Shown: positions 54,132-64,000 of the stretch, piece after piece
How positions within the stretch are numbered: position 1 is the first letter of the stretch
Layout of the letters: every line of letters starts with the position of its first letter
Assembly (NCBI GenBank): GCA_001648575.1
Contig: LQXN01000067.1
Location: forward strand, 124,001-188,000
Origin: Sutcliffiella horikoshii DSM 8719
GTDB taxonomy: Bacteria > Bacillota > Bacilli > Bacillales > Bacillaceae_I
Length of the DNA stretch: 64,000 nt
Direction: 5' to 3'
Notes under the pieces: generated by a model
Told to the model about the DNA's origin: nothing
The model's database searches: none
What the model saw: only the letters and a program-made list of their open reading frames with translations
Program-made: the position numbers and the translations under genes

Positions 54132-56249
54132 TTAGGACATTTGCTCATTTTTTTCTTTTTTCTCTTTAAGAAGGACTTTTCTGGAAAGATTTACTCTTCC
54201 CTGTTTGTCGATCTCCATTACTTTCACAAGAACTTCTTCTCCAAGCTTCACAACATCTTCCACTTGTTTCACGCGTTCTTCTGCAAGTTCGGAAATATGG
54301 ACAAGACCATCTTTTCCACTGAACAACTCAACAAATGCACCGAATTTTTCAATACGTTTTACTTTACCCATGTAAATTTCGCCCACTTGGACTTCACGTA
54401 CGATATCCTCGATGATTTTCTTCGCCTTGTCATTCATCTCCATATTGATGGAAGAAATGAATACCGTACCATCTTGTTCGATGTCGATTTTAACTCCGGT
54501 TTCTTCAATGATCTTATTGATTTGTTTCCCGCTAGGTCCAATAACATCGCGAATCTTATCAGGATTAATGCTCATCATCAAGATCTTCGGTGCGTAAGGA
54601 GAAAGCTCTTTGCGAGACTCATCAATTGTAGCAAGCATGGAATCAAGGATATGCATGCGTCCAATTTTAGCCTGTTGAAGCGCTTCTTCTAAGATAGCAC
54701 GGGAAAGGCCGTCAATCTTAATATCCATTTGCAGTGCTGTAACACCTTTTGCTGTACCGGCAACTTTGAAGTCCATATCTCCAAGGTGATCTTCCATTCC
54801 TTGAATATCGGATAGAACTGTATAATGCTCGCCCTTTTTAATCAATCCCATTGCAATACCTGCTACAGGAGCTTTGATGGGAACACCTGCATCCATCATG
54901 GCAAGTGTACTTGCACAGATACTAGCTTGAGAAGTCGAACCATTGGACTCAAGAACTTCTGATACAAGGCGGACTGTGTACGGGAAGTCTTTTTCGGAAG
55001 GGATTACCGGATCAAGGGCACGTTCTCCAAGTGCACCATGTCCAATCTCACGACGTCCAGGGCCTCTCATCGGACCTGTTTCCCCAACACTGAATAATGG
55101 GAAGTTATAGTGGTGCATGAAGCGTTTTTCTTCTTCAATTCCTAATCCGTCAAGAATCTGAACGTCACCAAGTGCACCTAAAGTACAAATGCTCAATGCT
55201 TGAGTTTGTCCACGTGTAAACAGACCTGAACCGTGAGTACGAGGCAATAGGCCTACTTCAGATGCAAGCGGACGGATTTCGTCGCTTTTACGTCCATCAG
55301 GGCGTACTTTATCTTCTGTGATAAGGCGTCTTACTTCTTCTTTCACTAGCATGCTTAAGATTTCGTTTACTTGCTTCAGAACATCCGCTTCTACTTCTTG
55401 CTCTTCATAACGTTCAAGAACTTCTGCCTTTACTTCTTTGATGGCTGCTTCACGTGCGTGCTTTTCAAAGACTTGAACAGCTTTTGTCATTTTCTCTTCA
55501 GCAAGGGCACGAATTTCATGTTCAAGGTTTTTATCCACTGCATAAAGAGTGACTTCTGTTTTTTCCTTACCAACTGCTTGTACAATTTCCTCTTGGAAAG
55601 CAATTAAGCGTTTGATTTCGTTATGACCGAACATGATCGCTTCTAACATTATTTCTTCCGGAACTTCATCAGCACCAGCTTCGACCATGTTGATTGCATC
55701 CTTTGTACCAGCAACAACAAGGTTGATATCACTCTTTTCAAGCTGTTCAACATTAGGGTTAATAACGAACTCGTCGTTGATTCTTCCTACTGTTACACCC
55801 GCAATCGGACCTTGGAAAGGAATATCGGATACGGATAGAGCCAATGAGGATCCAAACATTGCAGCCATCTCGGAAGAACAGTTTTGGTCAACACTCATAA
55901 CAATGCTGATTACTTGAACTTCGTTACGGAATCCGTCTGCAAACAACGGACGGATAGGACGATCGATCAAACGGCTCGCCAATACAGCCTTTTCACTTGG
56001 ACGTCCTTCTCTCTTAATGAATCCACCAGGGATTTTACCAACAGCATATAATCTTTCTTCATAATTTACTGTAAGTGGGAAGAAATCGAGTTTCTTTGGT
56101 TCTTTTGAAGCGGTTGCAGTACTTAGCACAGCCGTATCTCCATAACGGACCATTACTGCTCCATTTGCTTGTTTCGCTAATTGTCCTACTTCTACCGTCA
56201 GGTTTCTTCCAGCCCAATCGATAGAAAAGACTTGTTTATCTTGTCCCAT
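54132..56249 (-). CDS. pnpA: Polynucleotide phosphorylase
   Basis: 705 residues from [20 protein letters not shown], the family length; a frame beginning with TTG ten codons upstream is less likely, although the ribosome site GAGAGGGG is 12 bp from the ATG. Phosphate-dependent 3'-5' exonuclease and polymerase. Two RNase PH domains ([50 protein letters not shown]), then KH ([20 protein letters not shown]) and S1 ([20 protein letters not shown]). It is the main 3' exonuclease of Bacilli. Genes order rpsO-pnpA is conserved. Confidence 0.97.
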   Translation of the reverse strand: MGQDKQVFSIDWAGRNLTVEVGQLAKQANGAVMVRYGDTAVLSTATASKEPKKLDFFPLTVNYEERLYAVGKIPGGFIKREGRPSEKAVLASRLIDRPIRPLFADGFRNEVQVISIVMSVDQNCSSEMAAMFGSSLALSVSDIPFQGPIAGVTVGRINDEFVINPNVEQLEKSDINLVVAGTKDAINMVEAGADEVPEEIMLEAIMFGHNEIKRLIAFQEEIVQAVGKEKTEVTLYAVDKNLEHEIRALAEEKMTKAVQVFEKHAREAAIKEVKAEVLERYEEQEVEADVLKQVNEILSMLVKEEVRRLITEDKVRPDGRKSDEIRPLASEVGLLPRTHGSGLFTRGQTQALSICTLGALGDVQILDGLGIEEEKRFMHHYNFPLFSVGETGPMRGPGRREIGHGALGERALDPVIPSEKDFPYTVRLVSEVLESNGSTSQASICASTLAMMDAGVPIKAPVAGIAMGLIKKGEHYTVLSDIQGMEDHLGDMDFKVAGTAKGVTALQMDIKIDGLSRAILEEALQQAKIGRMHILDSMLATIDESRKELSPYAPKILMMSINPDKIRDVIGPSGKQINKIIEETGVKIDIEQDGTVFISSINMEMNDKAKKIIEDIVREVQVGEIYMGKVKRIEKFGAFVELFSGKDGLVHISELAEERVKQVEDVVKLGEEVLVKVMEIDKQGRVNLSRKVLLKEKKEKNEQMS

Positions 56250-56456
56250 GAGTTCGTCTAGCCCCTCTCTAACTTCCAATATGTATTGACTTTCTTCTTC
56301 ATAAAAGAAAAGAGTCTATGATAAAAAATTTAGTATTATGTATAGTATGAACGAAATAACTACTACATATCAATAGAATTCCAGCATGTATAGGAAAAAA
56401 ATTGCCGAAATATAACCGTTTACAGCAACTTTTGAAAATATCTTCTAAAATACTAA

Positions 56457-56485
56457 TAAAAAAGCGGGAATTCTCCCGCTTTTTC
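56457..56485 (-). terminator. Rho-independent terminator of rpsO
   Basis: AAAGCGGGA-ATTC-TCCCGCTTT, a perfect 9-bp stem extended by flanking A-T pairs, followed on the minus strand by TTTATT. It lies 9 bp after the rpsO stop. The gap 56250-56456 should carry the pnpA promoter; I see no clear one. Confidence 0.92.
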
Positions 56486-56493
56486 TGACAAAC

Positions 56494-56865
<372 letters not shown>

Positions 56866-57837
56866 TCAGGTTAAAAAGCAAGTATCGGGCATGTTTTTTT
56901 GAAAATACTCTTCGGCTTCCACCTTGTCTTTTCTGATTTGCGCAACAAGCTCCTCAACACCTGAAAACTTCTTTTCTTGCCTGATGCAGATATGCCATTC
57001 TATGATAACCTCTTCTCCATATATCTGTTGATCAAAATCTAGAAGGTGGACTTCGATAGATGGAAGGTTCTCATTTTCTTGCTCATGGAAAGTAGGTTTG
57101 TAGCCGATGTTGCAGACTCCATTCACCCAAGCCCCTCTCACATACATACGGACAGTATAAACACCTGTCCTCGGAATCACATAGTCATCCTCAAGCATGA
57201 CATTAGCAGTGGGAAATCCGATGGTCCGTCCCCGTTTCTCTCCGTGGCCAACTTTGCCGCGCACTTGATAGTATCTTCCCAATGTTTGTGGCAACTCTTC
57301 CACTTTCCCTTCGTTCAGCTGTCCTCTTATGTATGTCGAGCTTACTTTTAAATCATTAGCCGTATATTTCTCCACAACCGTCTGATCAAATTGCTGTCTG
57401 GAATGAAATGGGAGTGTCTCCATCGTCCCTTTCCCAAGGCTTCCATAGGAATAATCGAACCCGGCTACCACATGCTTGATATTCAGGCCAATGATATATT
57501 GATCTACAAAATCCTGAGGTACAAGCGATGCAAAGGACATATCGAATTTCACTACGTATAGAATATCCACCCCTAAAGAAGCAAGCAGCCTTATCTTTTC
57601 TGAAAGGGGAGTGATATAGCGAACATGCTGGACGGTTCTCCTTAGTACAACGGAAGGATGCGGATCAAGGGTCATTACTGCAGAGGCCAATCCAAGCTCT
57701 TTGGCTTTGGAAAGTGCACTTTTTATTACTTTTTGGTGTCCCAGGTGTATACCATCGAAAAAACCAAGCGCCACTGCAGCAGGCATACATTCTTCTTTAG
57801 TATGGGAATGTGGGTGCTCCAAATACACTACTTTCAT
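56866..57837 (-). CDS. ribF: Bifunctional riboflavin kinase / FAD synthetase
   Basis: 323 residues (RibC in B. subtilis naming) from the second of two adjacent ATGs, which has the better spacing from TAGGTGATAA; 57840 is possible. The N-terminal FMN adenylyltransferase domain has ALGFFDGIHLGHQKVI (about 23-38) and VVAGFDYSYGSLGKG; the C-terminal kinase domain has RGRTIGFPTANV and GVCNIGYKPTF. Makes FMN then FAD. Located between truB and rpsO, as usual in Bacilli. Confidence 0.96.
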   Translation of the reverse strand: MKVVYLEHPHSHTKEECMPAAVALGFFDGIHLGHQKVIKSALSKAKELGLASAVMTLDPHPSVVLRRTVQHVRYITPLSEKIRLLASLGVDILYVVKFDMSFASLVPQDFVDQYIIGLNIKHVVAGFDYSYGSLGKGTMETLPFHSRQQFDQTVVEKYTANDLKVSSTYIRGQLNEGKVEELPQTLGRYYQVRGKVGHGEKRGRTIGFPTANVMLEDDYVIPRTGVYTVRMYVRGAWVNGVCNIGYKPTFHEQENENLPSIEVHLLDFDQQIYGEEVIIEWHICIRQEKKFSGVEELVAQIRKDKVEAEEYFQKNMPDTCFLT

Positions 57838-57877
57838 CATTTATCACCTAAATCTGAATTTATCATCTAAACATCAA

Positions 57878-58789
57878 TCAGTTATGAAAAACTTTTTTCG
57901 GCTTCATCAGCCCCGGCTTTGATGGATGCTTCATATAAATGGCCAAGCATTTATTCTCGTGGAATACACAAAAGTATTCCTTTGATTCATCGATATTTTC
58001 CGGATACGGTAAAACCGCACCATTATACACTTTCTCTGCTACTTTATCACTTATCTCCAACTTAGGCAACGAACTTAGTGCTTTTTCCATCGGCAACAGA
58101 TGTTCCTCTACTGTACCCTGTTCCGCTAGCTCACTTAGTTGATCCAGTGTAATCGCATGATCAATGGTGAAGTCTCCTGAGGTAATCCTTGTCAGATATG
58201 ACATATGCGCTGGATAACCGAGCAATTCCCCTATTTGTACGGCAAGCGTTCTTACATATGTACCTTTACTGCAATTAACTTGAAAAGAAAAACGAACCTG
58301 TCCCTTTTCTTCTTCGTATGTAATATCGCTTGTCAGGAAGATATCATGGATGGTCACTTTTCTTGATGGTCTGTCGATAACTTTTCCATCTCTAGCATAC
58401 TCATATAGCTTTTTTCCTTTTATTTTCACAGCGGAGTACATAGGAGGTGTTTGCTCGATCTCTCCTTTTAACTGCTGAAGTACAGATAGTATACTTTCTT
58501 CTGTTATTGGGTTGTCCACTCGCTTTTCTTCTACTACTTCCCCAGTTTGATCTTCGGTGGTAGTTGCGGTGCCGATTGTGACTTCGGCTACATACGTTTT
58601 TTGTTCAGCTGTCAGGAATTCCACTACTTTGGTTGCTTTGCCGATGCAGATGGGAAGGACTCCGGTTACTTCTGGATCTAGTGTACCGGTGTGGCCGACT
58701 TTTTTTGTTTTAAGTATTTTTCTCACTTTAAATACGCAGTCATGTGAAGTGAAGCCTTTTGGTTTGTTTAAAATTAAAATACCATCCAT
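57878..58789 (-). CDS. truB: tRNA pseudouridine(55) synthase TruB
   Basis: 303 residues. Makes pseudouridine 55 in the T-loop of tRNAs. ILILNKPKGFTSHDCVFKVR (about 4-23), catalytic Asp in VGHTGTLDPEVTGVLPICIG (about 36-55), and CSKGTYVRTLAVQIGELLG (about 168-186) are intact. AAAGGGGTGGCCTAAATG marks the start. It is separated from rbfA by a terminator and a repeat element, unlike the compact B. subtilis operon, so it probably has its own promoter near 58800. Confidence 0.96.
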   Translation of the reverse strand: MDGILILNKPKGFTSHDCVFKVRKILKTKKVGHTGTLDPEVTGVLPICIGKATKVVEFLTAEQKTYVAEVTIGTATTTEDQTGEVVEEKRVDNPITEESILSVLQQLKGEIEQTPPMYSAVKIKGKKLYEYARDGKVIDRPSRKVTIHDIFLTSDITYEEEKGQVRFSFQVNCSKGTYVRTLAVQIGELLGYPAHMSYLTRITSGDFTIDHAITLDQLSELAEQGTVEEHLLPMEKALSSLPKLEISDKVAEKVYNGAVLPYPENIDESKEYFCVFHENKCLAIYMKHPSKPGLMKPKKVFHN

Positions 58790-58828
58790 TTAGGCCACCC
58801 CTTTCTTAAAATTAATGTCCCGTAAACT

Positions 58829-59018
58829 CTCTGTAGATTTCCGTTCCAGGTGTTCGCTTTCCGCGGGGCGATGCTTGAGCCTCCTCCCAACGCTTCAGGG
58901 GTCTCAACCAACCGTTATCCCCCGCAGGACAAGGAAGGCTTCGGCAGCGGTTCATCGCACGAAGAAAATGCGTTAGCATTTTCGAGGAGTCTCACACCTT
59001 GCACTCCAATCTACAGAG
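58829..59018 (+). repeat. 190-bp GC-rich repeat with 11-bp terminal inverted repeats (copy C)
   Basis: CTCTGTAGATT (58829-58839) and AATCTACAGAG (59008-59018) are perfect inverted repeats. Inside are CGTTCCAGGTG, TTTCCGCGGGGCG, GAGCCTCCTCC, GGGGTCTC and CCCCCGCAGG, shared with the repeats at 17143 and 38724-39055, plus an inner hairpin GAAAATGC-GTTA-GCATTTTC (58966-58985). No coding capacity. It lies between truB and rbfA. Confidence 0.85.
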
Positions 59019-59071
59019 GAAACTTGTATCTCTTACTTGTACAATTATTCCTTTAAACACGTAGAGTCAAC

Positions 59072-59103
59072 AAAAAGGATAGACACTTCTGCCTATCCTT
59101 TTT
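59072..59103 (-). terminator. Rho-independent terminator of the nusA-rbfA operon
   Basis: AAAAAGGATAG-N10-CTATCCTTTTT, a perfect 11-bp stem, followed on the minus strand by GTTGAC. It overlaps no gene and lies 2 bp after the rbfA stop. Confidence 0.85.
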
Positions 59104-59105
59104 AA

Positions 59106-59471
59106 TTACTCTTCATCATCCGAATCAGAGTCTTTTCTATTCAATTCATGAATCAGGCTATTGATGTGGTTACCGTAAGCTATGGATTCGTCAAATTCGA
59201 AGAAAAGCTCTGGAGTTTTTCTTAGGCGAATTCTGCGTCCGATCTCACTGCGGATGAAGCCTTTTGCTTTTGCCAAGCCAATCAGTGTATCTTGTCTTTT
59301 CTCATCGTCTCCAAGCACAGAGATGAAAACCTTTGCTTGTTGAAGATCTCCAGTAACCTGTACATCCGTTACTGTTACAAAGCCTACACGAGGGTCTTTG
59401 ATTTTACGACCAATGATATCGGAAAGCTCTTTTTTCATTTGCTCTCCAACACGGTTTGATCTGAGTGTCAT
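59106..59471 (-). CDS. rbfA: Ribosome-binding factor A
   Basis: 121 residues from [20 protein letters not shown], preceded by AAAGGGGTGAAAGGT. KH-like fold; helps mature the 5' end of 16S rRNA and assemble 30S subunits. [20 protein letters not shown] (about 27-46) and [20 protein letters not shown] are conserved. The tail DSDSDDEE is acidic. Last gene of the nusA operon here, 13 bp after ylxP. Confidence 0.96.
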   Translation of the reverse strand: MTLRSNRVGEQMKKELSDIIGRKIKDPRVGFVTVTDVQVTGDLQQAKVFISVLGDDEKRQDTLIGLAKAKGFIRSEIGRRIRLRKTPELFFEFDESIAYGNHINSLIHELNRKDSDSDDEE

Positions 59472-59484
59472 ACCTTTCACCCCT

Positions 59485-59763
59485 TTAAAGCCAATCAAGC
59501 GAAGTTTCTGCCCGCTCTATCTCTGGAAAGGAATCCAGGTAGTCGAGCACTTTTTGCAATTCTTTTTCGGTGATGGATTTGGAAGAAGATATGGATACTA
59601 TTCCAATCTTCGTCCGTTGCCATACGTCCTGATGATCAATCTCTGATATGGAAATATTGAATCTCTGCTTCAGCCTCGTAATAATACGCTGAAGAACCGC
59701 TCTTTTTTCCTTCAGAGATTGAGCATCATAGATCATACAGTCACACTCTATATATCCAATCAT
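59485..59763 (-). CDS. ylxP: YlxP family protein (DUF503)
   Basis: 92 residues, [20 protein letters not shown] at the N-terminus, then [20 protein letters not shown] and [21 protein letters not shown] small ferredoxin-like fold protein of unknown function, always near infB or rbfA. Its ATG overlaps the infB stop (ATGA), so translation is coupled. Confidence 0.93.
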   Translation of the reverse strand: MIGYIECDCMIYDAQSLKEKRAVLQRIITRLKQRFNISISEIDHQDVWQRTKIGIVSISSSKSITEKELQKVLDYLDSFPEIERAETSLDWL

Positions 59764-61895
59764 TTTCTTTCGATTTCTTGCATTACGTACGCTTCGATGA
59801 TGTCGCCTTCTTTTATATCGTTAAAGTTCTTGATTGTTACACCACATTCGTAGTTTGTCGCAACTTCTTTCACATCATCTTTGAAGCGTTTGAGAGTATC
59901 AAGTTCTCCTTCAAAAATAACGATTCCGTCACGGATCAGACGAATGCTGGAATCACGAGTGATTTTACCTTCTGTTACATATGCACCTGCAATTGTACCG
60001 ACTTTGGATACTTTGAATGTCTGGCGAACTTCTACTTGACCGATTACTTTTTCTTCAAATTCAGGGTCAAGCATACCTTTCATTGCAGCTTCAATTTCTT
60101 CAATCGCTTTATAGATGATACGGTGAAGACGAATATCAACATTTTCAACATCTGCAGTACGTTTCGCACCTGCGTCAGGACGAACGTTGAAACCTATAAC
60201 TATCGCATTGGATGCAGAAGCCAAGATGATATCGGATTCTGTAATCGCACCAACGCCAGTATGAATGATCTTCACTTTCGCGCCTTCTACATCAATTTTC
60301 TGTAGGGAAGCAGCCATTGCTTCTACAGAACCTTGAACGTCCGCTTTTACAATCAAGTTGATTTCTTTCATTTCACCTTGCTTGATTTGTTCGAACAAGT
60401 CATCAAGAGTTACACGAGTTTTTTCACTGCGTTGTTCTTGAAGTTGCTTTTGAGCACGGGCTTCTCCAACGTTACGAGCTGTTTTCTCATCAGAGAATAC
60501 CATAAAGTTGTCTCCAGCTTGAGGCACATCATTTAGTCCAGTTATTTCAACCGGGGTGGATGGACCAGCTTCTTTTACTCGGCGTCCAAGATCGTTGACC
60601 ATTGCACGGACACGACCGAACGTGTTACCAACTACGATTGGGTCTCCAACACGCAGTGTCCCTTTTTGAACAAGAAGGGTGGCAACGGAACCTCTGCCTT
60701 TGTCAAGCTGTGCTTCAATAACCGTACCTGATGCCGCGCGTTTAGAGTTAGCTTTGTATTCTTCCACTTCAGATACAAGTAGGATCATTTCTAGAAGTGT
60801 ATCGATGCCTTCCCCATTGATTGCGGAAATTGGTACAAAGATAGTATCTCCACCCCAAGCTTCTGACACTAATCCGTGTTCTGTTAATTCTTGCATAACA
60901 CGGTCAGGATTGGCACCTTCTTTATCCATTTTGTTTACCGCAACAATGATAGGGACCTCTGCAGCTTTGGCATGGTTGATTGCTTCCACTGTCTGAGGCA
61001 TAACACCGTCATCTGCCGCTACAACAAGGATTGTGATATCTGTAACTTGTGCTCCACGGGAACGCATTGTTGTAAACGCAGCATGTCCAGGAGTATCAAG
61101 GAATGTAATTTTCTTGCCTTGATCCACTTCCACTTGGTATGCACCGATGTGCTGCGTGATTCCACCAGCTTCTCCTGCAGTGACCTTTGTGTTACGGATG
61201 GAGTCAAGAAGCGTTGTTTTACCGTGGTCAACGTGACCCATGATTGTAACAACCGGAGGACGCTCTTCCATTACTTCTTCTGTATCTTCGGAATCGTATC
61301 CTTCAAAATCGGTTACTTCAAAAATAATTTCCTCTTCCACTTCCACACTGTACTCGCCCGCGATCAACTCGATGGAATCTTTATCAAGATCCTGGTTGAT
61401 TGTTGCCATGACACCAAGCATCAAAAGCTTTTTAATGATTTCAGATGGCTCTTTGTTAAGCTTGTTTGCAAGCTCACCAACTGTAAGGGAGCCGGTGAAA
61501 GTGATTTTAGAAGGTGTTTCTTTTTTCTTCACCGGTTGTGGCGGAGCTGATTGCTGCCCGCGATTTTGTTTATTGTTCTGTTTCTTTTTCCCTTTAGAGA
61601 AGTTGTTGTTATTATTATTAAAAGGTTTTTTGGCAGAAGGGTTAGTCTTTCCTTTACCTTGGCCACCCTGGCCTTGATTACTGTTTTGCTTTTTAGGTGC
61701 AGAAGCAGTGTTTGTTGGTGCTGCTTTCTTTGGTGTTTCTTTTTTATTGGAACCGTTCAATTTTTGGATAGTGTCTTCGTCTAATGTTGCCATATGATTT
61801 GATACCTCAATATTCATTTCTTTTAGTTTTGTGATGACATCTTTACTTGATACGTTCTTTTGTTTAGCGTATTCGTACACGCGTAATTTCGTCAT
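59760..61895 (-). CDS. infB: Translation initiation factor IF-2
   Basis: 711 residues. An N-terminal IF2-N domain ([20 protein letters not shown]) is followed by a low-complexity Q/N/K/P-rich linker (about 50-130, with runs of Asn), a second IF2-N (about 134-185), then the G domain with Walker-type [14 protein letters not shown] (about 219-232), [11 protein letters not shown] and NKMDKEG, then domains II-IV. It brings initiator tRNA to the 30S subunit. TTGGGGGTGAATGTATG marks the start, 17 bp after ylxQ. Confidence 0.97.
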   Translation of the reverse strand: MTKLRVYEYAKQKNVSSKDVITKLKEMNIEVSNHMATLDEDTIQKLNGSNKKETPKKAAPTNTASAPKKQNSNQGQGGQGKGKTNPSAKKPFNNNNNNFSKGKKKQNNKQNRGQQSAPPQPVKKKETPSKITFTGSLTVGELANKLNKEPSEIIKKLLMLGVMATINQDLDKDSIELIAGEYSVEVEEEIIFEVTDFEGYDSEDTEEVMEERPPVVTIMGHVDHGKTTLLDSIRNTKVTAGEAGGITQHIGAYQVEVDQGKKITFLDTPGHAAFTTMRSRGAQVTDITILVVAADDGVMPQTVEAINHAKAAEVPIIVAVNKMDKEGANPDRVMQELTEHGLVSEAWGGDTIFVPISAINGEGIDTLLEMILLVSEVEEYKANSKRAASGTVIEAQLDKGRGSVATLLVQKGTLRVGDPIVVGNTFGRVRAMVNDLGRRVKEAGPSTPVEITGLNDVPQAGDNFMVFSDEKTARNVGEARAQKQLQEQRSEKTRVTLDDLFEQIKQGEMKEINLIVKADVQGSVEAMAASLQKIDVEGAKVKIIHTGVGAITESDIILASASNAIVIGFNVRPDAGAKRTADVENVDIRLHRIIYKAIEEIEAAMKGMLDPEFEEKVIGQVEVRQTFKVSKVGTIAGAYVTEGKITRDSSIRLIRDGIVIFEGELDTLKRFKDDVKEVATNYECGVTIKNFNDIKEGDIIEAYVMQEIERK

Positions 61896-61912
61896 ACATT
61901 CACCCCCAAAGA

Positions 61913-62212
61913 TTAATCGAGCATAGTAAGGAGTTTTTTTGCAAATCCTTCATCTAGGATGGCTAAAGATACTCGCGCATCCTTGCCAATTGCTCGACCT
62001 AACTCATACCGATCGTCTACCGTTCTTATCGGCACTTTATAGTACGTGCATTTATCACTCAATTTTTTCATTGTGTTGGCAGAGGCATCACTGGCAACAA
62101 GCACCAGCTTTGCATTTCCTGCCCTGATTTCTTTAAGGACAAGCTCTTCCCCGGTTATTGCCTTTCTTGCTCTTGTGGCAAGGCCGACTATGGATAGCCA
62201 TTGATTATTCAT
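61913..62212 (-). CDS. ylxQ: YlxQ, L7Ae-family ribosomal protein-like
   Basis: 99 residues from [20 protein letters not shown]; the ATG lies inside the last codons of rnpM (8-bp overlap), and longer frames extend into rnpM. L7Ae/L30e fold: [40 protein letters not shown] and [15 protein letters not shown]. In B. subtilis it is a K-turn binding protein of unclear role. Position between rnpM and infB is conserved. Confidence 0.93.
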   Translation of the reverse strand: MNNQWLSIVGLATRARKAITGEELVLKEIRAGNAKLVLVASDASANTMKKLSDKCTYYKVPIRTVDDRYELGRAIGKDARVSLAILDEGFAKKLLTMLD

Positions 62213-62492
62213 GTGTTGAGCCATTCTCCATTTCTGCCAGTTGAAGCAATTCATCATACAATGAATCATCAATCGCTACTTCCAGGTGACGGGCTAGGAT
62301 ATTTTTCTTTTTTGCAAGGAGGATGCTTTCCTTGTTTTTGGCAAGATATGCTCCTCTACCTGATTTTTTACCGGTAGGGTCAATGGAAACTTCGCCTTCT
62401 TTTGAACGGACAATCCTAATCAATTCTTTTTTCGGCTTCAGTTCTTGACTTGCCACACATTTACGCATTGGCACCTTTTTGCGATTGTTCAC
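62205..62492 (-). CDS. rnpM: YlxR / RnpM, RNase P modulator
   Basis: 95 residues from a GTG start ([20 protein letters not shown]) preceded by GAAGGTGAACCAG; a second GTG three codons earlier is possible. YlxR-family fold with [20 protein letters not shown] (about 9-28) and [19 protein letters not shown]. Recently described in B. subtilis as a protein binding RNase P RNA and reducing its activity. Second in the nusA operon. Confidence 0.93.
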   Translation of the reverse strand: MNNRKKVPMRKCVASQELKPKKELIRIVRSKEGEVSIDPTGKKSGRGAYLAKNKESILLAKKKNILARHLEVAIDDSLYDELLQLAEMENGSTHE

Positions 62493-62514
62493 CTGGTTCA
62501 CCTTCTTTTAAAGT

Positions 62515-63633
62515 TCACTCATTTTCTTCGTCATAGTAATCATCTTCCAAGTCTTCTGTGTCATTTTTGGAAAAAGACAGACTAGGATAGATCCCTAATT
62601 CCTCAGCTTCGGTCTCACTCTTGATATCAATCTTCCAGCCAGTAAGCTTAGCGGCAAGTCGTGCATTTTGACCACGTTTACCGATTGCCAGGGATAGTTG
62701 GTAATCAGGAACGATGACAGTCGTGGCCTTTTCTTCTTCATTAACTTGAACTTCCAGCACTTTAGAAGGACTTAATGCATTTGCAACAAATTCAACCGGA
62801 TCCTTGGACCAACGTACAATGTCGATCTTTTCACCTTTAAGTTCGTTAACAATCGCTTGAACTCTTTGTCCCTTTGGCCCGACACATGCACCGACCGGAT
62901 CTACTTCCGGATTTTCACAATGAACGGAGATCTTGGAGCGGTCTCCTGCTTCACGTGCCACGGATTTTATTTCTACCGTACCATCATAAATTTCTGGAAC
63001 TTCAAGTTCAAAAAGACGCTTTAAAAGTCCTGGGTGAGAACGGGAAACAAATATTTGTGGACCTTTCGTGGTTTTCTCCACTTTAGTGAGGAACACTTTT
63101 ATTCTATCATGAGGCTTGTAATGTTCATTAGGCATTTGCTCATTCACCGGAAGTAAAGCCTCAATTTTCCCAAGGCTGACATAGATGAACTTGGAGTCCA
63201 ATCGTTGAACAATACCTGTCATGATATCTTCTTCACGTTCGATATATTCCGAATAGATTACCCCGCGCTCTGCCTCTCTGACTCGTTGTGTCACCACTTG
63301 TTTGGCAGTTTGTGCTGCAATGCGGCCGAAGTCTTTTGGAGTTACTTCAATTTCAAGTACATCATTCTCTTGGTAGTTCGGATTAATTTGGCGTGCTTCT
63401 TGTACGGAAATTTCCAAACGAGAATCAAATACTTCCTCTACTACATCTTTTCGTGCAAATACGCGCATTGTACCTGTTTCAAGGTTCATATCAACCCGTA
63501 CATTTTGTGCTTGATTAAAATTTCGTTTGTAAGCAGATATAAGTGCAGCCTCAATCGCTTCAATAATTACATCTTTACTAATGCCTTTTTCCTTTTCCAT
63601 CAGGGTTAAAGCATCAAATAACTCACTGCTCAT
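62515..63633 (-). CDS. nusA: Transcription termination/antitermination factor NusA
   Basis: 372 residues. N-terminal RNA polymerase-binding domain (MSSELFDALTLMEKEKGISK), S1 domain (about 130-200, GIVQRLDSKFIYVSLGKIEA), then two KH domains (VGACVGPKGQRVQAIVNELK; LAIGKRGQNARLAAKLTGW). It lacks the acidic repeats of E. coli NusA but ends DTEDLEDDYYDEENE. NusA enhances pausing and intrinsic termination. AAGGGGGACATGGTTTTATG marks the start. Follows rimP, conserved. Confidence 0.97.
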   Translation of the reverse strand: MSSELFDALTLMEKEKGISKDVIIEAIEAALISAYKRNFNQAQNVRVDMNLETGTMRVFARKDVVEEVFDSRLEISVQEARQINPNYQENDVLEIEVTPKDFGRIAAQTAKQVVTQRVREAERGVIYSEYIEREEDIMTGIVQRLDSKFIYVSLGKIEALLPVNEQMPNEHYKPHDRIKVFLTKVEKTTKGPQIFVSRSHPGLLKRLFELEVPEIYDGTVEIKSVAREAGDRSKISVHCENPEVDPVGACVGPKGQRVQAIVNELKGEKIDIVRWSKDPVEFVANALSPSKVLEVQVNEEEKATTVIVPDYQLSLAIGKRGQNARLAAKLTGWKIDIKSETEAEELGIYPSLSFSKNDTEDLEDDYYDEENE

Positions 63634-63724
63634 AAAACCATGTCCCCCTTAAAATACCTATACTTCATTTTTAGTTACCATTCTTCCTTATGCTGGATGG
63701 GATGGTCTATCAGGTGAATACCTA

Positions 63725-64000
63725 TCAGAACCTAACTGCCAAACGTGCTTTTGCAACCTTTGGGTATGGAATTGAAACTTCTTTTTTACGTGTTTTTATT
63801 GTCATGGAGAGTTTGATCGTTTCTCCATCAAAATCAAGAAGATCGCCTTCAAAAGACTTTAATCCGTCAATCGGTTCGTACGTTTTGATATTCACATATT
63901 TACCGACGGCTTTTTCCAAGTCTTCCTTTTTCTTTAAAGGTCTCTCTGCACCTGGTGAGGAAACTTCAAGAAAATAATTGTGAGGGATGGGATCTAGTTC
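63725..64000 (-). CDS. rimP: Ribosome maturation factor RimP (partial, 5' end outside)
   Basis: The frame is open to the window edge, giving the C-terminal 91 residues: [20 protein letters not shown], then [18 protein letters not shown], then a C-terminal SH3-like domain ([20 protein letters not shown]). [12 protein letters not shown] is the RimP signature. RimP assists 30S maturation. It lies 91 bp upstream of nusA, as the first gene of the conserved operon. Confidence 0.95.
   Translation of the reverse strand, partial: ELDPIPHNYFLEVSSPGAERPLKKKEDLEKAVGKYVNIKTYEPIDGLKSFEGDLLDFDGETIKLSMTIKTRKKEVSIPYPKVAKARLAVRF

Noticed and set aside
56280-56493. pnpA promoter
   Set aside because: Several AT-rich -10-like hexamers exist but none has a -35 at 16-18 bp that I can defend.
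58850-59056. 68-aa plus-strand reading frame
   Set aside because: It is contained in the element with terminal inverted repeats; no ribosome site or homologous features.

Overview
The window is a chromosomal block from an endospore-forming, low-GC Gram-positive bacterium of the family Bacillaceae, close to Bacillus. The evidence is dense sporulation content (spoVK, cotE, spoVS, spoIIIE, spoVFAB), RNase Y, RNase J2, GlnR, LexA-type SOS control, and a gene order that follows the Bacillus subtilis glnA-to-rimP segment. I cannot name the species. Almost every gene lies on the minus strand, so transcription runs from right to left; the exceptions are a TRIC-type channel gene (5703-6311) and a carotenoid oxidase-like gene (7597-9102).

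Right to left (the direction of transcription): (1) rimP(partial)-nusA-rnpM-ylxQ-infB-ylxP-rbfA, then a terminator and a 190-bp terminal-inverted-repeat element, then truB-ribF-rpsO-pnpA-ylxY-ymxG-ymxH, covering translation, RNA decay and RNA modification. (2) A 0.5-kb array of 52-bp tandem repeats, then spoVFA-spoVFB-asd-dapG-dapA-rnjB: aspartate-family and dipicolinate synthesis plus RNase J2. (3) tepA-ylzJ-spoIIIE-ymfC, a repeat-rich 0.7-kb gap where B. subtilis has ymfD, then ymfF-ymfH-ymfI-ymfJ-ymfK-rodZ-pgsA-cinA-recA. (4) rny-ymdB-spoVS, a dipeptidase, a 2-oxoacid:ferredoxin oxidoreductase (korAB), tdh-kbl for threonine breakdown, and miaB-ricA. (5) cotE-mutS-mutL-miaA-hfq-spoVK. (6) A small accessory block with a CrtP-like carotenoid oxidase, a CrtQ-like glycosyltransferase and the TRIC channel. 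(7) hflX-ynbB, then glnR-glnA, then an unknown small gene followed by an SPP1-type phage holin cut by the window edge.

Regulatory DNA is readable at several places: a sigma-A promoter carrying two GlnR boxes 23 bp apart (glnRA), a LexA-type box beside the recA promoter, a sigma-H promoter for spoVS, sigma-E and sigma-K type promoters for cotE, a sigma-K type promoter for spoVFA, cre-like sites upstream of korA and tdh, an unexplained perfect palindrome touching the tdh promoter, and about twenty-five intrinsic terminators. Many start codons were moved inward from the longest reading frame because a good Shine-Dalgarno sequence and the known family length agree.

No clearly new multi-gene system is visible; most of the window is conserved core genome. 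The less ordinary material is non-coding: two unrelated-looking repeat families that share a 52-bp period, a pair of 26-nt palindromic cores flanking a GC-rich Bacillaceae repeat, a dispersed AT-rich intergenic repeat, a short element with 11-bp terminal inverted repeats, and three consecutive palindromes upstream of spoVK. There are no tRNA or rRNA genes, no CRISPR array and no intact insertion sequence.
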